From assembly GCF_001424265.1 (NCBI RefSeq), contig NZ_LMOV01000007.1:21255-85254 (forward strand): 64,000 nucleotides of DNA. The letters are read 5' to 3'. Below, one piece after another: positions 26,771 through 36,608 of this stretch. Origin of the DNA: Acidovorax sp. Leaf160. GTDB taxonomy: Bacteria > Pseudomonadota > Gammaproteobacteria > Burkholderiales > Burkholderiaceae_C. The position numbers and the translations under genes were made by a program. Within the stretch, counting starts at the first letter, position 1, and the number at the start of each line of letters is the position of its first letter. Under the pieces are notes generated by a model. That model searched no databases. It had not been told where the DNA came from and saw only the letters and a program-made list of their open reading frames with translations.

Positions 26771-28286
26771 TCAGCCGTTCAGGCGCCCGGCCGTGTCCGC
26801 GATCCGGAACACCGCCACCGCCTGCACCAGCTGCGCGGCCTGCGCCTCCAGCGAGCCGGTGGCGGCCGCGGCCTCTTCCACCAGGGCGGCGTTCTGCTGG
26901 GTGACCTGGTCCATCTGCGAGATGGCCTGGTTCACCTGTTCCAGCCCGGAGGTCTGCTCCTGGCTGGCGGCGCTGATCTCGCCCACGATGTCGGTCACGC
27001 GGCGCATTCCGGCCACCACGTCGCGGATCACCGTGCCCGCTTCCTCCACCAGCCGGTTGCCGGCGTCTACCTGGGTGACGGAGTCGTCGATCAGCGACTT
27101 GATCTCCTTGGCGGCGGTGGCGCTGCGCTGGGCCAGCGTGCGCACTTCCGACGCCACCACGGCGAAGCCCCGGCCCTGCTCAGGCGATGCCGTCGATCAC
27201 GCCGATGATGTCCACGATCTTGCGCGAAGCCGCATGGATGCCGCCCATGGTGGTGACCACCTGGCCCACCACCTCGCCGCCGCGCACGGCCATGTCGCTG
27301 GCCGAGCGGGCCAGCCGGTCCGCCTGGGAGGCGTTGTCGGCGTTCTGGCGCACGGTGGAAGTCATCTGCTCCATCGACGCGGCGGTCTGCTGCAGCGCGC
27401 TGGCCTGCTCCTCGGTGCGGCTGGAGAGGTCCAGGTTGCCGGTGGCGATCTCGCTGGACGCCAGCGCGATGCCGTCCGCGCCGTGGCGCACCTGGCCGAC
27501 GGCGGTGCGCAACTGTGTGCCCATCGTGTCCAGCGCGCGCAGCAGCTGGCCGGTTTCGTCGCGCGCGCTGCTTTCGGCGCGGGCCGTCAGGTCGCCCCGG
27601 GCGACGGTTTCGGCCACGTCCACCGCGCGGGTGAGCGGCGTGGTGATGCTGCGGGTGATGAAGAAGGCCAGCGCCGCAGCGGCCAGCAGCGCGATGGCGC
27701 CCAGCGCCAGCATTTGCGTGCGGCCCTGCTCGAAGCCCGTGCGGATGCCGGTCGCGGTGGCGTTGATGCCGGCACGTTGCTGGTCCAGCAGCGCCTGCAG
27801 GTTGTCCAGATAGCGGGCGCCGGCGGGCCGGAAGTCGCTGTTGAACAGGCGCTCCGCTTCCTCTGCCTGGCCGTTGGCCTTGGCGCGGGTGACCGCATCA
27901 CGCGCGGCGACGTACTGCTGGCGGGCCTGGGACAGCTGGGCGAACAGCGCCTTTTCTGCGGGCGATTCCAGCAGCGCCTCGAGCTGTTTTTGCTGCTCGG
28001 TAGACATGCGCGATGCCTCGGCGTTCTCGTCGGCGAAGAAGGTCGCCAGCGCCGGGTCTGCGCTCTTCACCACGGCGGTGGTCCGGCGCACGCTGGTGTG
28101 GATGGTGCGGTACCAGTCCGACACCAGCCGCTCCTTGGTCAGGGGCTGGGCCATCATGGTGTCGGTGGCGGCGGCCACCGTCTGCAGCCGCCAGATGCCG
28201 ATCGCAAGGATCGCGGCAGTGAGAACGATGAGCGCGATGAAGGCCAGCGCCAGCCGGCGCCCGATGGAAAGATGGTCAAGCCGCAT
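26771..28286 (-). pseudogene. Methyl-accepting chemotaxis protein, interrupted by an internal deletion
   Basis: The N-terminal part (27180-28286, 368 codons) has TM1 (LALAFIALIVLTAAILAIGI), a four-helix ligand-binding domain, TM2 near residue 195, a HAMP domain and methylation helices. It ends [13 protein letters not shown] followed by a stop. The C-terminal part resumes in another frame at [17 protein letters not shown] and ends at 26771. The hairpin-tip segment that every chemoreceptor carries (FQTNILALNAAVEAARAG) is missing; the join is GGCATCGCCT|GAGCAGGGCC. About 53 nt are lost, which shifts the frame. The same defect is in the second receptor at 44397-46209, so an assembly gap is as likely as a real mutation. 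Confidence 0.85.
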
Positions 28287-28417
28287 GCAGCGCTCCTTTG
28301 GTCAGTAGCACTTGACTATCGGCGCAATAGCCTTTTTCTGAAGCCTGATCGTTTAGCCCATAGGGACTAGCTGCAGGGCCGGGCCCGCCCGCTCACGGGC
28401 GCAACCGGGCTCGCCAA

Positions 28418-28459
28418 AAGAAAAACACCCCGCGCCGACGGGGTCGGAACAGGGTGTTT
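28418..28459 (-). terminator. Terminator of the malate synthase gene
   Basis: AACACCC (28424-28430) pairs with GGGTGTT (28452-28458), with a small inner CCGAC/GTCGG hairpin. On the minus strand it is followed by a T-rich run (complement of AAAAGAAAAA). It lies about 35 bp after the glcB stop. Confidence 0.65.
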
Positions 28460-28493
28460 CGCCAGGGGCCTGGGCGCCCGCCGGCGCCCTGCA

Positions 28494-30704
28494 TCAGCCC
28501 TGGCCGGCCTTGACCTTCAGGCGCCAGGCGTGCAGCAGCGGCTCGGTGTAGCCGCTGGGCTGCTCCTGGCCCTTGAACACCAGGTCGCAGGCGGCCTGGT
28601 AGGCGGCGGACTGCCCGAAGCGGCCGGCCATCTTCTGGTAGAGCGGATCGCTGGCGTTCTGCTGGTCCACCACGGCGGCCATGCGCTCGAAGGTTTCGCG
28701 CACCTGCGCTTCGGTCACCACGCCGTGCAGCAGCCAGTTGGCCATGTGCTGGCTGCTGATGCGCAGCGTGGCACGGTCTTCCATCAAGCCCACGTTGTGG
28801 ATGTCGGGCACCTTGGAGCAGCCCACGCCCTGGTCGATCCAGCGCACCACGTAGCCCAGGATGCCCTGGGCGTTGTTGTCCAGCTCCTGCTGCTTCTCGG
28901 CATCGCTCCACTGCGGCTTGGGCGACACGGGAATGGTCAGCAGGCCGGTCAGCAGGTTGTCGCGTTCGGCATCGGCACTGGTCTTTTCCAGTTCCTTCTG
29001 CACCTCGGCCACGTTGACCTGGTGGTAGTGCAGCGCGTGCAGCGTGGCGCCGGTGGGGCTGGGCACCCAGGCGGTGTTGGCGCCGGCCTGGGGGTGGGCG
29101 ATCTTCTGTTTCAGCATGTCGGCCATCAGGTCGGGCATGGCCCACATGCCCTTGCCGATCTGCGCCTTGCCGCGCAGGCCGCACGACAGGCCCACCAGCA
29201 CGTTGTTCTTCTCGTAGGCCTGGATCCAGGCGCTGGCCTTCATGTCGCCCTTGCGCACCATGGGGCCGGCCTGCATGGCGGTGTGCATCTCGTCGCCCGT
29301 GCGGTCCAGGAAGCCGGTGTTGATGAACGCCACGCGCGCCGATGCGGCGGCGATGCAGGCCTTCAGGTTCACGCTGGTGCGGCGCTCCTCGTCCATGATG
29401 CCCAGCTTCACGGTGTTCTCGGGCAGGCCCAGCAGGCGCTCCACGCGGGCGAAGAGTTCGCTGGCGAAGGCCACTTCGGCCGGGCCGTGCATCTTGGGCT
29501 TGACGATGTAGACGCTGCCCTTGCGCGAGTTGCGCACGCCGTTCTGGCCCTTGCCCTGCAGGTCGTAGAGGGCGATGGTGGTGGTGACGACCGCATCCAG
29601 GATGCCTTCGGGAATCTCGCGTTCCTGGCCCTGCGCGTCGGTCCACAGCACGGCCGGGTTGGTCATCAGGTGGCCCACGTTGCGCAGGAACATCAGCGAG
29701 CGGCCATGCAGGCGCACCTCGCCGCTGCCGGAGGGCGCGGTGTACACGCGGTCGGCGTTCAGCCCGCGCGTGACGGTCTGGCCGCCCTTGGCGAAGGATT
29801 CGGTCAGCGTGCCCTGCAGGATGCCCAGCCAGTTGGCATAGCCGGCCACCTTGTCTTCGGCATCGACGGCGGCGACGGAGTCTTCCAGGTCCAGGATGGT
29901 GGAGAGGGCCGCTTCCAGCACCAGGTCGCTCACGCCGGCCGGGTCGGTCTTGCCGATGGGCGTGCTGCGGTCGATCCGGATGTCCAGGTGCAGGCCGTTG
30001 TGGCGCAGCAGCACCGACGAGGGCTGGGCCGCATCGCCCTGGTAGCCCACGAACTGGGCGGCGTCCTGCAGGCCGGTCGTCTCGCCGTTCTGGCGTTCCA
30101 CCACCAGCTGGCCGCCTTCCACGCGGTAGGCGGCGGCGTCCTTGTGCGAACCGCTGGCCAGCGGCGCGGCCTGGTCCAGCACCTCGCGGGCGAACGCGAT
30201 CACCTTGGCGCCGCGCACCGGGTTGTAGCCACGGCCCTTGTCGGCGCCGTCGTCTTCCGGGATGGCGTCGGTGCCGTAGAGCGCGTCGTACAGGCTGCCC
30301 CAGCGCGCATTGGCCGCGTTGAGTGCATAGCGCGCGTTCAGGATGGGCACCACCAGCTGCGGGCCGGCCTGGGTGGCGAGCTCATCGTCCACGTTGGCGG
30401 TGGTGGCCTGCACGCCTTCGGGCTGCGGCACCAGATAGCCGATCTTTTCCAGGAAGGCGCGGTAGGCCACCATGTTCTGGATCGGGCCGGGATTGGCGCG
30501 GTGCCAGGTGTCCAGTTCGGTCTGCAGGCGGTCGCGCTCGGCCAGCAGGGCGATGTTCTTGGGCGCCAGCTCGCGGACCAGCTCGCCGAAGCCCTGCCAG
30601 AAGGCGTCGGCCTGGAGGCCGGTGCCCGGCAGCACGCGGTCTTCGATGAAGCGGTGCAGGGAAGAGGCCACTTGCAGGCCGTTGACAGTGGTGCGGTCAG
30701 TCAT
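28494..30704 (-). CDS. glcB: Malate synthase G
   Basis: A protein of 736 aa, the normal length of the G isoform. Motifs: [59 protein letters not shown], and the C-terminal [20 protein letters not shown] carrying the catalytic Asp. It condenses glyoxylate and acetyl-CoA to malate in the cytoplasm, serving the glyoxylate shunt and glycolate use. The start at 30704 ([16 protein letters not shown]) matches the family N-terminus. It is divergent from a LysR gene across 327 bp. Confidence 0.97.
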   Translation of the reverse strand: MTDRTTVNGLQVASSLHRFIEDRVLPGTGLQADAFWQGFGELVRELAPKNIALLAERDRLQTELDTWHRANPGPIQNMVAYRAFLEKIGYLVPQPEGVQATTANVDDELATQAGPQLVVPILNARYALNAANARWGSLYDALYGTDAIPEDDGADKGRGYNPVRGAKVIAFAREVLDQAAPLASGSHKDAAAYRVEGGQLVVERQNGETTGLQDAAQFVGYQGDAAQPSSVLLRHNGLHLDIRIDRSTPIGKTDPAGVSDLVLEAALSTILDLEDSVAAVDAEDKVAGYANWLGILQGTLTESFAKGGQTVTRGLNADRVYTAPSGSGEVRLHGRSLMFLRNVGHLMTNPAVLWTDAQGQEREIPEGILDAVVTTTIALYDLQGKGQNGVRNSRKGSVYIVKPKMHGPAEVAFASELFARVERLLGLPENTVKLGIMDEERRTSVNLKACIAAASARVAFINTGFLDRTGDEMHTAMQAGPMVRKGDMKASAWIQAYEKNNVLVGLSCGLRGKAQIGKGMWAMPDLMADMLKQKIAHPQAGANTAWVPSPTGATLHALHYHQVNVAEVQKELEKTSADAERDNLLTGLLTIPVSPKPQWSDAEKQQELDNNAQGILGYVVRWIDQGVGCSKVPDIHNVGLMEDRATLRISSQHMANWLLHGVVTEAQVRETFERMAAVVDQQNASDPLYQKMAGRFGQSAAYQAACDLVFKGQEQPSGYTEPLLHAWRLKVKAGQG

Positions 30705-31031
30705 GGAAGGTCTCGGTCGGTGGGTGAACACAAGGGAGTGGGGCGCAGCGGGCAGGCCGCCGCCCCGCCATCGAATCCACTGTATTGGAATTCTGAACAC
30801 GCATAAACGGCGCGGAAAGCGCAAAACCAGTGACTTTTGCGCACAAGTGGAGGGTCGGGGCGGCCGCTTCCCGGCCGGAACTCCACCGCCCGTTGCGCCA
30901 ATGCTATTAAAATAATAGCTGTAGAGGTCCGTGCAGCAAGCGCTGGAGGCTGATTTGGCTTGGATCTGCAGCTGTGTAATTCCGCAAACAACTGTGTCCA
31001 GTGGTGACACCCGTGCCCATAATCGCCCGCC
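30705..31031. other. Divergent intergenic region glcB / lysR
   Basis: There is no gene in these 327 bp. It contains the dispersed repeat copy at 30903-30919. A possible -10 (CATAAT, 31018-31023) lies only ~10 bp before the LysR gene start, so the LysR leader would be very short. No clear LysR-type operator could be assigned. Confidence 0.6.
30903..30919. repeat. Dispersed inverted repeat copy
   Basis: GCTATTA (30903-30909), AAA, TAATAGC (30913-30919): a perfect 7-bp stem. The downstream flank ends in GCGCTGGAGGC, which recurs after the copy at 62076 (GCGCTGGAGCC). Confidence 0.75.
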
Positions 31032-31970
31032 ATGGACAAGCTCAAGGCGTTCGAATCCTTCGTCTCGGTGGCCACGCGCGGCAGCCTGACCGCCGCTGCC
31101 CGTGCCGAGGGCGTGGCGCCGGCAATCATGGGCCGGCGGCTCGATGCGCTGGAGGAGCACCTCGGCGTCAAGCTGCTGGTGCGCACCACGCGGCGCATCA
31201 GCCTCACGCACGAAGGCAGCGCCTTCCTGGAGGACTGCCAGCGCCTGATGGCCGACGTGGCCAATGCCGAGGCCAGCGTGTCGGCCGGCGGCGTCAAGGC
31301 CACAGGGCACCTGCGCATCACCGCGCCGGCCGGCTTCGGCCGCCGCCACGTCGCGCCGCTGGTGCCGCGCTTTCGCGACCTGCACCCCGAGGTCACCATC
31401 TCCCTCAATCTGAGCGACCGGGTGGTGGACATGGCCGGCGAGGGCTTCGACTGCGCCGTGCGCGTGGGCGACCTGCCCGATTCGTCCCTGGTCAGCGTGC
31501 GCATCGCCGACAACCGGCGCCTCTGCGTCGCCACACCGGCCTACCTGGCGCGGCGCGGCGTGCCGCTGCACCCCCATCAGCTGGCACAGCACGACTGCCT
31601 CACCCTCTCCAGCGATGCCTCGCAAACCCGCGGCTGGGCTTTCCGCCTGCCACGCGAGGAGGGCGGCAACGGCCCGCAGGAGGTCGTGCACTTCAAGCCC
31701 GGTGGCCCGCTGGACTGCTCCGACGGCCAGGTGCTGCACGACTGGTGCCTGGGCGGCTGGGGCATCGCCTGGCGCAGCACCTGGGAGGTGGAGGCCGAGA
31801 TCGCCGCCGGCCGCCTGGTGGCCGTGCTGGAGGAATTCGCGGCCCCGCCCAACGGCATCTATGTGGTGTTCCCCCACGCCAAGCACCTGCCGCTGCGCGT
31901 GCGGCTCTGGATCGACTACCTGAAGCACCAGTACGCCCAGCCCGACTTCTGGCGGCGCGCCAGCGCCTAG
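31032..31970 (+). CDS. LysR-family transcriptional regulator
   Basis: A protein of 312 aa. The winged helix-turn-helix is [20 protein letters not shown]...[21 protein letters not shown] (residues 1-60). The C-terminal periplasmic-binding-like effector domain starts about residue 90 ([20 protein letters not shown]). The group resembles DsdC/AaeR-type or CrgA-like regulators; the effector is unknown. It is divergent from glcB, so control of malate synthase is possible but cannot be read from the sequence. Confidence 0.93.
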   Translation: MDKLKAFESFVSVATRGSLTAAARAEGVAPAIMGRRLDALEEHLGVKLLVRTTRRISLTHEGSAFLEDCQRLMADVANAEASVSAGGVKATGHLRITAPAGFGRRHVAPLVPRFRDLHPEVTISLNLSDRVVDMAGEGFDCAVRVGDLPDSSLVSVRIADNRRLCVATPAYLARRGVPLHPHQLAQHDCLTLSSDASQTRGWAFRLPREEGGNGPQEVVHFKPGGPLDCSDGQVLHDWCLGGWGIAWRSTWEVEAEIAAGRLVAVLEEFAAPPNGIYVVFPHAKHLPLRVRLWIDYLKHQYAQPDFWRRASA

Positions 31971-32062
31971 ACGGGCCCGATCCCTCCCATCGCCCCGATT
32001 GCCCGTCCGCCTGCCGCAGCCCCATGTCCCGACACAACCGCTCTCCACAGGAAACCCGCGCC

Positions 32063-32722
32063 ATGAGCCAGCCCGCCCGCCGCCTTCGCCCCCTCGCCGT
32101 CGCCGCGAGCGCTTCCCCTGCGTGGCCCGTGCGTGCCGCGCTGCTGGCCGCCGCCGTGCTGCTCGGGGCCTGCACGCACACGCCGCCGGGCGGGCCTGCC
32201 ACCTCCGCCCTGCCCACGCCGTCCGCGGGCGGCCCGGGCGTCGCCCCGTCGCCCACCCGCACGAAGCAGGAGGGCGTGCCGCCCGGCATCGTCAGCGTCA
32301 CCTACGCCGACCCGCAGCGCATGAGCGACGCCCGCCAGTCGCCGCGCGAGTCCGAACGCGCCCGCCGTGCCTGGCTGGACGCGCTGAGCCTCTACCTGGC
32401 CGACCGCGCCGCGCCCCTGCTGGCGCCCGACCAGCGGCTGGATGTGCGCCTCACCGACATCCAGCGGGCCGGCGCCTTCGAGCCCGGCCGCGGCGGGAAC
32501 GCGGCCGACGTGCGCATCGTGCGCGACATGTACCCGCCCCGCATCGACCTGGAATTCACGCTCCGGACCGACCAGGGCCGTGTGCTCAGGCAGGGCCGGC
32601 GGCAGTTGCGCGACGCGATGTTCATGGCGCGCGGCACCCCTTCCGCCCAGGACCCGCTGCGATACGAAAAGGGGCTGATCGACGACTGGCTGACGACCGA
32701 GCTGGGCCGCCGTCCGGATTGA
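32063..32722 (+). CDS. DUF3016 domain lipoprotein
   Basis: A protein of 219 aa. The leader has a lipobox LLGACTH (Cys near residue 36) and is followed by a Pro/Thr-rich linker. The DUF3016 domain contains [48 protein letters not shown] and [11 protein letters not shown]. These are envelope proteins of unknown function. The ATG at 32063 follows AGGAAA. It lies 92 bp after the LysR gene on the same strand. Confidence 0.85.
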   Translation: MSQPARRLRPLAVAASASPAWPVRAALLAAAVLLGACTHTPPGGPATSALPTPSAGGPGVAPSPTRTKQEGVPPGIVSVTYADPQRMSDARQSPRESERARRAWLDALSLYLADRAAPLLAPDQRLDVRLTDIQRAGAFEPGRGGNAADVRIVRDMYPPRIDLEFTLRTDQGRVLRQGRRQLRDAMFMARGTPSAQDPLRYEKGLIDDWLTTELGRRPD

Positions 32723-32866
32723 TGCGCCGGGGCGGCCCGTAGGACTGTGCCCACAGTTCCGCAGGTGCGTGCCCCACGCGGCGGCCGCGTGTCCCGCGCC
32801 TAGAGTGGCCGCTCATTCCTGCGTCGCCGCGCGGCTGCGGGAGGGTTCACACACAACAAGGCAGTC

Positions 32867-35494
32867 ATGGCAGGCATCGCACGCACCACCGGGATCGCCG
32901 TCGGCGTCATCGGCGCGCTCCTGGCGGCGGGGGGCGTCTGGCTCGTCGCGCTGGGCGGCAGTTTCTATTACCTGATCGCCGGCGTCGTGCTGGTGGGCTG
33001 CGGCGTGCTGCTGGCCCGGCGCCGCGTCGAGGCCCTGTGGCTGTATGCCGTGCTGCTGGCTGCGTCGGTGGTGTGGGCGCTGTGGGAAGTCGGCCTGGAC
33101 TGGTGGCCGCTGGCCGCCCGGCTCGACGTTCTGGCCGTCATCGGCCTCTGGCTGCTGATGCCGTGGGTGCGCCGCGCGCTGGTGGTGCGCTCGCCGTCTG
33201 CGCCGCGAAGCCGCGTGCCCCAGGGCACGGACGGACCCATCGCCACGCCCGTCACGGCACTGACGATCACGCTGGCGGCCACCGTCGCCATCGCCGTCGT
33301 CGCAATGTTCCGCCAGCCGCACGACATGGCGGGCCAGCTGACTGGAGCCGCCCAGGCGCCGGGCGCCGCACCTTCGGCCACGCCGCCGGGCGCAGCCGGG
33401 GCCGTCCCTGATGGCGAATGGCATGCCTACGGCCGCACCGGCTACGGCCAGCGCTTTTCTCCGCTGACGCAGATCACGCCCGCCAACGCCTCGCAGCTGA
33501 AGATGGCCTGGGAATACCGCACCGGCGACGTGCGCGGCAAGGACGGCGACCCGGAGGAGACGACCTACGAAGTCACGCCGCTGAAGATCGACAACCGGCT
33601 CTTCCTCTGCACCCCGCACCAGTCGGTGATCGCGCTGGACGCCACCACCGGCCAACAGCTCTGGCGCTATGACCCGAAGATCGAGAACAAGCTGGCACTG
33701 CAGCATCTGACCTGCCGGGGGCTGTCCTACCAGCCACCGCAGAGCGGGGCTGCACCGGCAGCGACGGCCGCAACGGCTCCCGCATCTGCGCCCGCATCGG
33801 CGCCCGCCATCGCCGCCTCCAGTCCGGTGGCCGCCGTTTCCGCCGGCGCCGCGCGGGCCGAGCCTGCGTCGCACGCATCGCCCACCACCACCCAGCCCGA
33901 GGCACCCGCCACCCAGGCGGCCGACCAGCGCCAGCCGCCCATCGCGGCGCGCAGCGGGCCCACCGACCCGGCCTGCCGCGCCAAGCTGTTCATGCCCACG
34001 GCCGACGGCCGCGTCATCGCCCTGAACCCGGAAAGCGGCGCTGTCTGCACCAACTTCGGCGGCGGCACGGGACAGATCGACCTCTGGCAGCGCATGCCCA
34101 ACCTGCGGCCGGGGGCGTACTACTCGACATCCCCGGTGGTGGTCACGCAGCGCTATGTGATCGTCGGGGGCACGGTGCTGGACAACGCCTCGGTCAAGGA
34201 GCAGTCGGGCGTAATCCGCGCCTTCGACATCGACACCGGCGCGCTGGTGTGGAACTGGGACTCGGGCAACCCCGACGACACCGCGCCCTTGCCGCCCGGC
34301 CGTACCTACACGCCCAATTCGCCCAACAGCTGGTCGATCTCCAGCGTGGACGAGGCGCTCGGCATGGTCTATGTGCCCATGGGCAACCAGCCGCCCGACC
34401 AGTGGGGCGGCAACCGCAGCCCGGCGGTGGAGAAATACTCCTCTTCCGTGGTGGCGCTGGATGTGGCCACCGGCCGGGTGCGCTGGGTGTTCCAGACCGT
34501 GCACCACGACCTCTGGGACTACGACGTGCCGGCCCAGCCCACGCTGGTCGACCTGCAGGTGCGCGGCCAGACCGTGCCCGCGCTGGTGCAGCCCACCAAG
34601 CAGGGCGAGCTGTTCGTGCTCGACCGGCGCACCGGCACGCCCGTGCTGCCCGTGACCGAGCACCCCGCGCCACAGGGCGCAGCGGCCGGCGACCGCACCG
34701 CGCCCACGCAGCCCAAGTCGGCCCTGTCGTTCGACCCGCCTCCGCTGCGCGAGCGCAACATGTGGGGCGCCACCCTGTTCGACCAGCTGGCCTGCCGCAT
34801 CGCCTTCCACCGACTGCGCTACGAAGGCCGGTTCACGCCGCCGTCCGAGCAGGGCAGCATCATCTATCCGGGCAACTTCGGCGTCTTCAACTGGGGCGGC
34901 ATCGCGGTCGATCCGCAGCGGCAGATCGTCTTCACCACGCCGACCTATCTGGCCTTCGTCTCCAAGCTCGTGCCGCGCAAGGACGACACCAGCCTGCTGG
35001 TGCAAAGCGGCGGCCCGCCCAAGGGCAGCCTGCCGGCGCTGAACGAGAACTTCGGCGCGCCCTTCGCGGCATCGATGAAGCCCTTCATGTCGCCCGTGGG
35101 CCTGCCGTGCCAGGCACCGCCCTGGGGCTACGTGGCAGGTGTCGATCTGCGCACCGGCGAAGTCGCCTGGAAGCACCGCAACGGCACCGTGCGCGATTTG
35201 TCGCCGCTGCCGCTGCCCTTCCGCATGGGCGTGCCGGGCATCGGCGGGCCGATGGTCACCGCCGGCGGCGTGGCGTTCTATTCCGGCGCGCTCGACAACT
35301 ACGTGCGGGCCTACGACGTGAACAGCGGCAACCGGCTGTGGGAAGACCGCCTGCCGGCGGGCGGCCAGGCCACGCCGATGAGCTACACCGGCGCGGACGG
35401 CCGGCAGTACGTGGTGGTGGTGGCCGGCGGCCACGGCTCCACCGGCACCAAGGCCGGCGACGCCGTGCGCGCGTATGCGGTGCCGGGGAACTGA
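32867..35494 (+). CDS. Membrane-bound PQQ-dependent dehydrogenase (glucose/quinate/shikimate type)
   Basis: A protein of 875 aa. Residues 1-150 hold five membrane spans, then a periplasmic eight-bladed propeller begins EWHAYGRTGYGQRFSPLTQI. Other family segments: WEYRTGDVRG, TPHQSVIALDATTGQQLWRYD, HHDLWDYDVPAQPTLVDL and VDLRTGEVAWKHRNG. It oxidises a sugar or cyclitol in the periplasm and passes electrons to ubiquinone. Glucose and quinate/shikimate are both possible; the shikimate locus 16 kb away favours the latter but does not prove it. An Ala/Pro/Thr-rich insert of ~65 residues (about 292-360, 33740-33945) interrupts blade 2, making the protein longer than the usual ~800 aa. Confidence 0.9.
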   Translation: MAGIARTTGIAVGVIGALLAAGGVWLVALGGSFYYLIAGVVLVGCGVLLARRRVEALWLYAVLLAASVVWALWEVGLDWWPLAARLDVLAVIGLWLLMPWVRRALVVRSPSAPRSRVPQGTDGPIATPVTALTITLAATVAIAVVAMFRQPHDMAGQLTGAAQAPGAAPSATPPGAAGAVPDGEWHAYGRTGYGQRFSPLTQITPANASQLKMAWEYRTGDVRGKDGDPEETTYEVTPLKIDNRLFLCTPHQSVIALDATTGQQLWRYDPKIENKLALQHLTCRGLSYQPPQSGAAPAATAATAPASAPASAPAIAASSPVAAVSAGAARAEPASHASPTTTQPEAPATQAADQRQPPIAARSGPTDPACRAKLFMPTADGRVIALNPESGAVCTNFGGGTGQIDLWQRMPNLRPGAYYSTSPVVVTQRYVIVGGTVLDNASVKEQSGVIRAFDIDTGALVWNWDSGNPDDTAPLPPGRTYTPNSPNSWSISSVDEALGMVYVPMGNQPPDQWGGNRSPAVEKYSSSVVALDVATGRVRWVFQTVHHDLWDYDVPAQPTLVDLQVRGQTVPALVQPTKQGELFVLDRRTGTPVLPVTEHPAPQGAAAGDRTAPTQPKSALSFDPPPLRERNMWGATLFDQLACRIAFHRLRYEGRFTPPSEQGSIIYPGNFGVFNWGGIAVDPQRQIVFTTPTYLAFVSKLVPRKDDTSLLVQSGGPPKGSLPALNENFGAPFAASMKPFMSPVGLPCQAPPWGYVAGVDLRTGEVAWKHRNGTVRDLSPLPLPFRMGVPGIGGPMVTAGGVAFYSGALDNYVRAYDVNSGNRLWEDRLPAGGQATPMSYTGADGRQYVVVVAGGHGSTGTKAGDAVRAYAVPGN

Positions 35495-35600
35495 CCGCCG
35501 CAGGCGCTGACGGGCGCGGGGGTGGCTTTCAGGCCGGCGTGCGGGATAGGATGCGGGCCTCTCCGCGTCCTCGCCGCCACCTTCCAGGACCCGTCTTCCC

Positions 35601-36056
35601 ATGACCACCGAAGCCCTGCTCGCCTACGCCCATTTTCTGGCCATCCTCGCCACGGCCACCTTCCTGGCCAGCCAGGCGGCGCTGTGCCGCAGCGAATGGC
35701 TGAACGCCGCCGCGGTGCAGCGGCTGGCGCGCATCGACCTGCTCTATGGCGTGTCGGCGCTGCTGGTGCTGGCCACCGGGCTGGCGCGCACCTGGTGGGG
35801 GGTGAAGGGTTTTGGCTGGTACTGGTCGCAGCCGCTGCTGCATGCCAAGGTCACGCTCTTCGTCGTCATCGGCGGGCTGTCCCTCGTGCCCACGCTGCGC
35901 CTGCGCTGCTGGCTCCAGGCCGTGCGCGCCACCGGCACGCTGCCGGCGCCCGCCGAGGTGAAGGCCACCCGCCGTCTGGTGATGATCGAGGCCCACCTGC
36001 TGGCGCTGATTCCGCTGCTGGCGGTGTTCCTGGCGCGCGGCGTGGGAACGCGCTGA
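35601..36056 (+). CDS. DUF2214 family membrane protein
   Basis: A protein of 151 aa with four predicted membrane helices. It begins MTTEALLAYAHFLAILATAT and contains RIDLLYGVSALLVLATGLAR and KVTLFVVIGGLSLVPTLRL, matching the DUF2214 family. The function is unknown. It is 106 bp downstream of the PQQ dehydrogenase and could share its transcript. Confidence 0.85.
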   Translation: MTTEALLAYAHFLAILATATFLASQAALCRSEWLNAAAVQRLARIDLLYGVSALLVLATGLARTWWGVKGFGWYWSQPLLHAKVTLFVVIGGLSLVPTLRLRCWLQAVRATGTLPAPAEVKATRRLVMIEAHLLALIPLLAVFLARGVGTR

Positions 36057-36073
36057 GGTCCACCAGCCCTCTG

Positions 36074-36102
36074 CAAACAAAAGCAAACCCCGCGCGCCGG
36101 GG
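36074..36102 (-). terminator. Terminator of the PsiF-like gene
   Basis: CCCCG (36088-36092) pairs with CGGGG (36098-36102). On the minus strand it is followed by TTTGCTTTTGTTTG. The stem is short but GC-only; it lies 37 bp after the psiF-like stop and just after the DUF2214 stop. Confidence 0.55.
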
Positions 36103-36138
36103 TGCGGCGGGCGGGGTGGTGCGGAGGGTCTGAAACGA

Positions 36139-36480
36139 TCAGGCTGCGGGCTGTGCGCTCAGGCAGCTCTTCATGAAGGCCTTGCGCTCATCGCCCTTGA
36201 GCGCCTTGGTCTTGGCGTCGGCGTTGCAGCTCTTCATCTTGTCCTGCTGCTTGGCCTGCTTGTTGGCCGAGAGGCAGTCCTTCATGAACGCCTTGCGCTC
36301 GTCGCCCTTGAGCGCCTTGGTCTTGGCGTCGGCGTTGCAGGTCGCCATCTTGCTCTGCTGGGCCGTGGGCGCCTTGGCAGGCGCGGAGGCCGCCGCCGCA
36401 GGGGCGTCGGCAGCATGGGCAGCGACGCCCAGGGTCAGGGCGAGGGAGGCGGCAGTCACCAGGGAAAGCAGATTCTTCAT
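36139..36480 (-). CDS. PsiF repeat family protein
   Basis: A protein of 113 aa with a cleavable signal peptide (LSLVTAASLALTLGVAAHAA). It has two PsiF repeats, each of the form C-NADAKTKALKGDERKAFM-K-C. PsiF is a small periplasmic protein, phosphate-starvation inducible in E. coli, of unknown role. The DNA of the two repeats is nearly identical over ~75 bp (36171-36245 and 36279-36353), a recent internal duplication or gene conversion. The start at 36480 is chosen because it begins the signal peptide; an upstream in-frame ATG adds only a hydrophilic leader. Confidence 0.9.
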   Translation of the reverse strand: MKNLLSLVTAASLALTLGVAAHAADAPAAAASAPAKAPTAQQSKMATCNADAKTKALKGDERKAFMKDCLSANKQAKQQDKMKSCNADAKTKALKGDERKAFMKSCLSAQPAA

Positions 36481-36608
36481 GTAATGCTCCTGCAATGGAT
36501 GGGGGTGAAAAGCCTCGCCCGGTGCGTGCATCGCCAGCCGGAGCGGGGCCCAGCCAGCATAACGCCGCCGCCCGCCTGGCGGATGACCGCGCCCCGTAGA
36601 ATCGGCCC

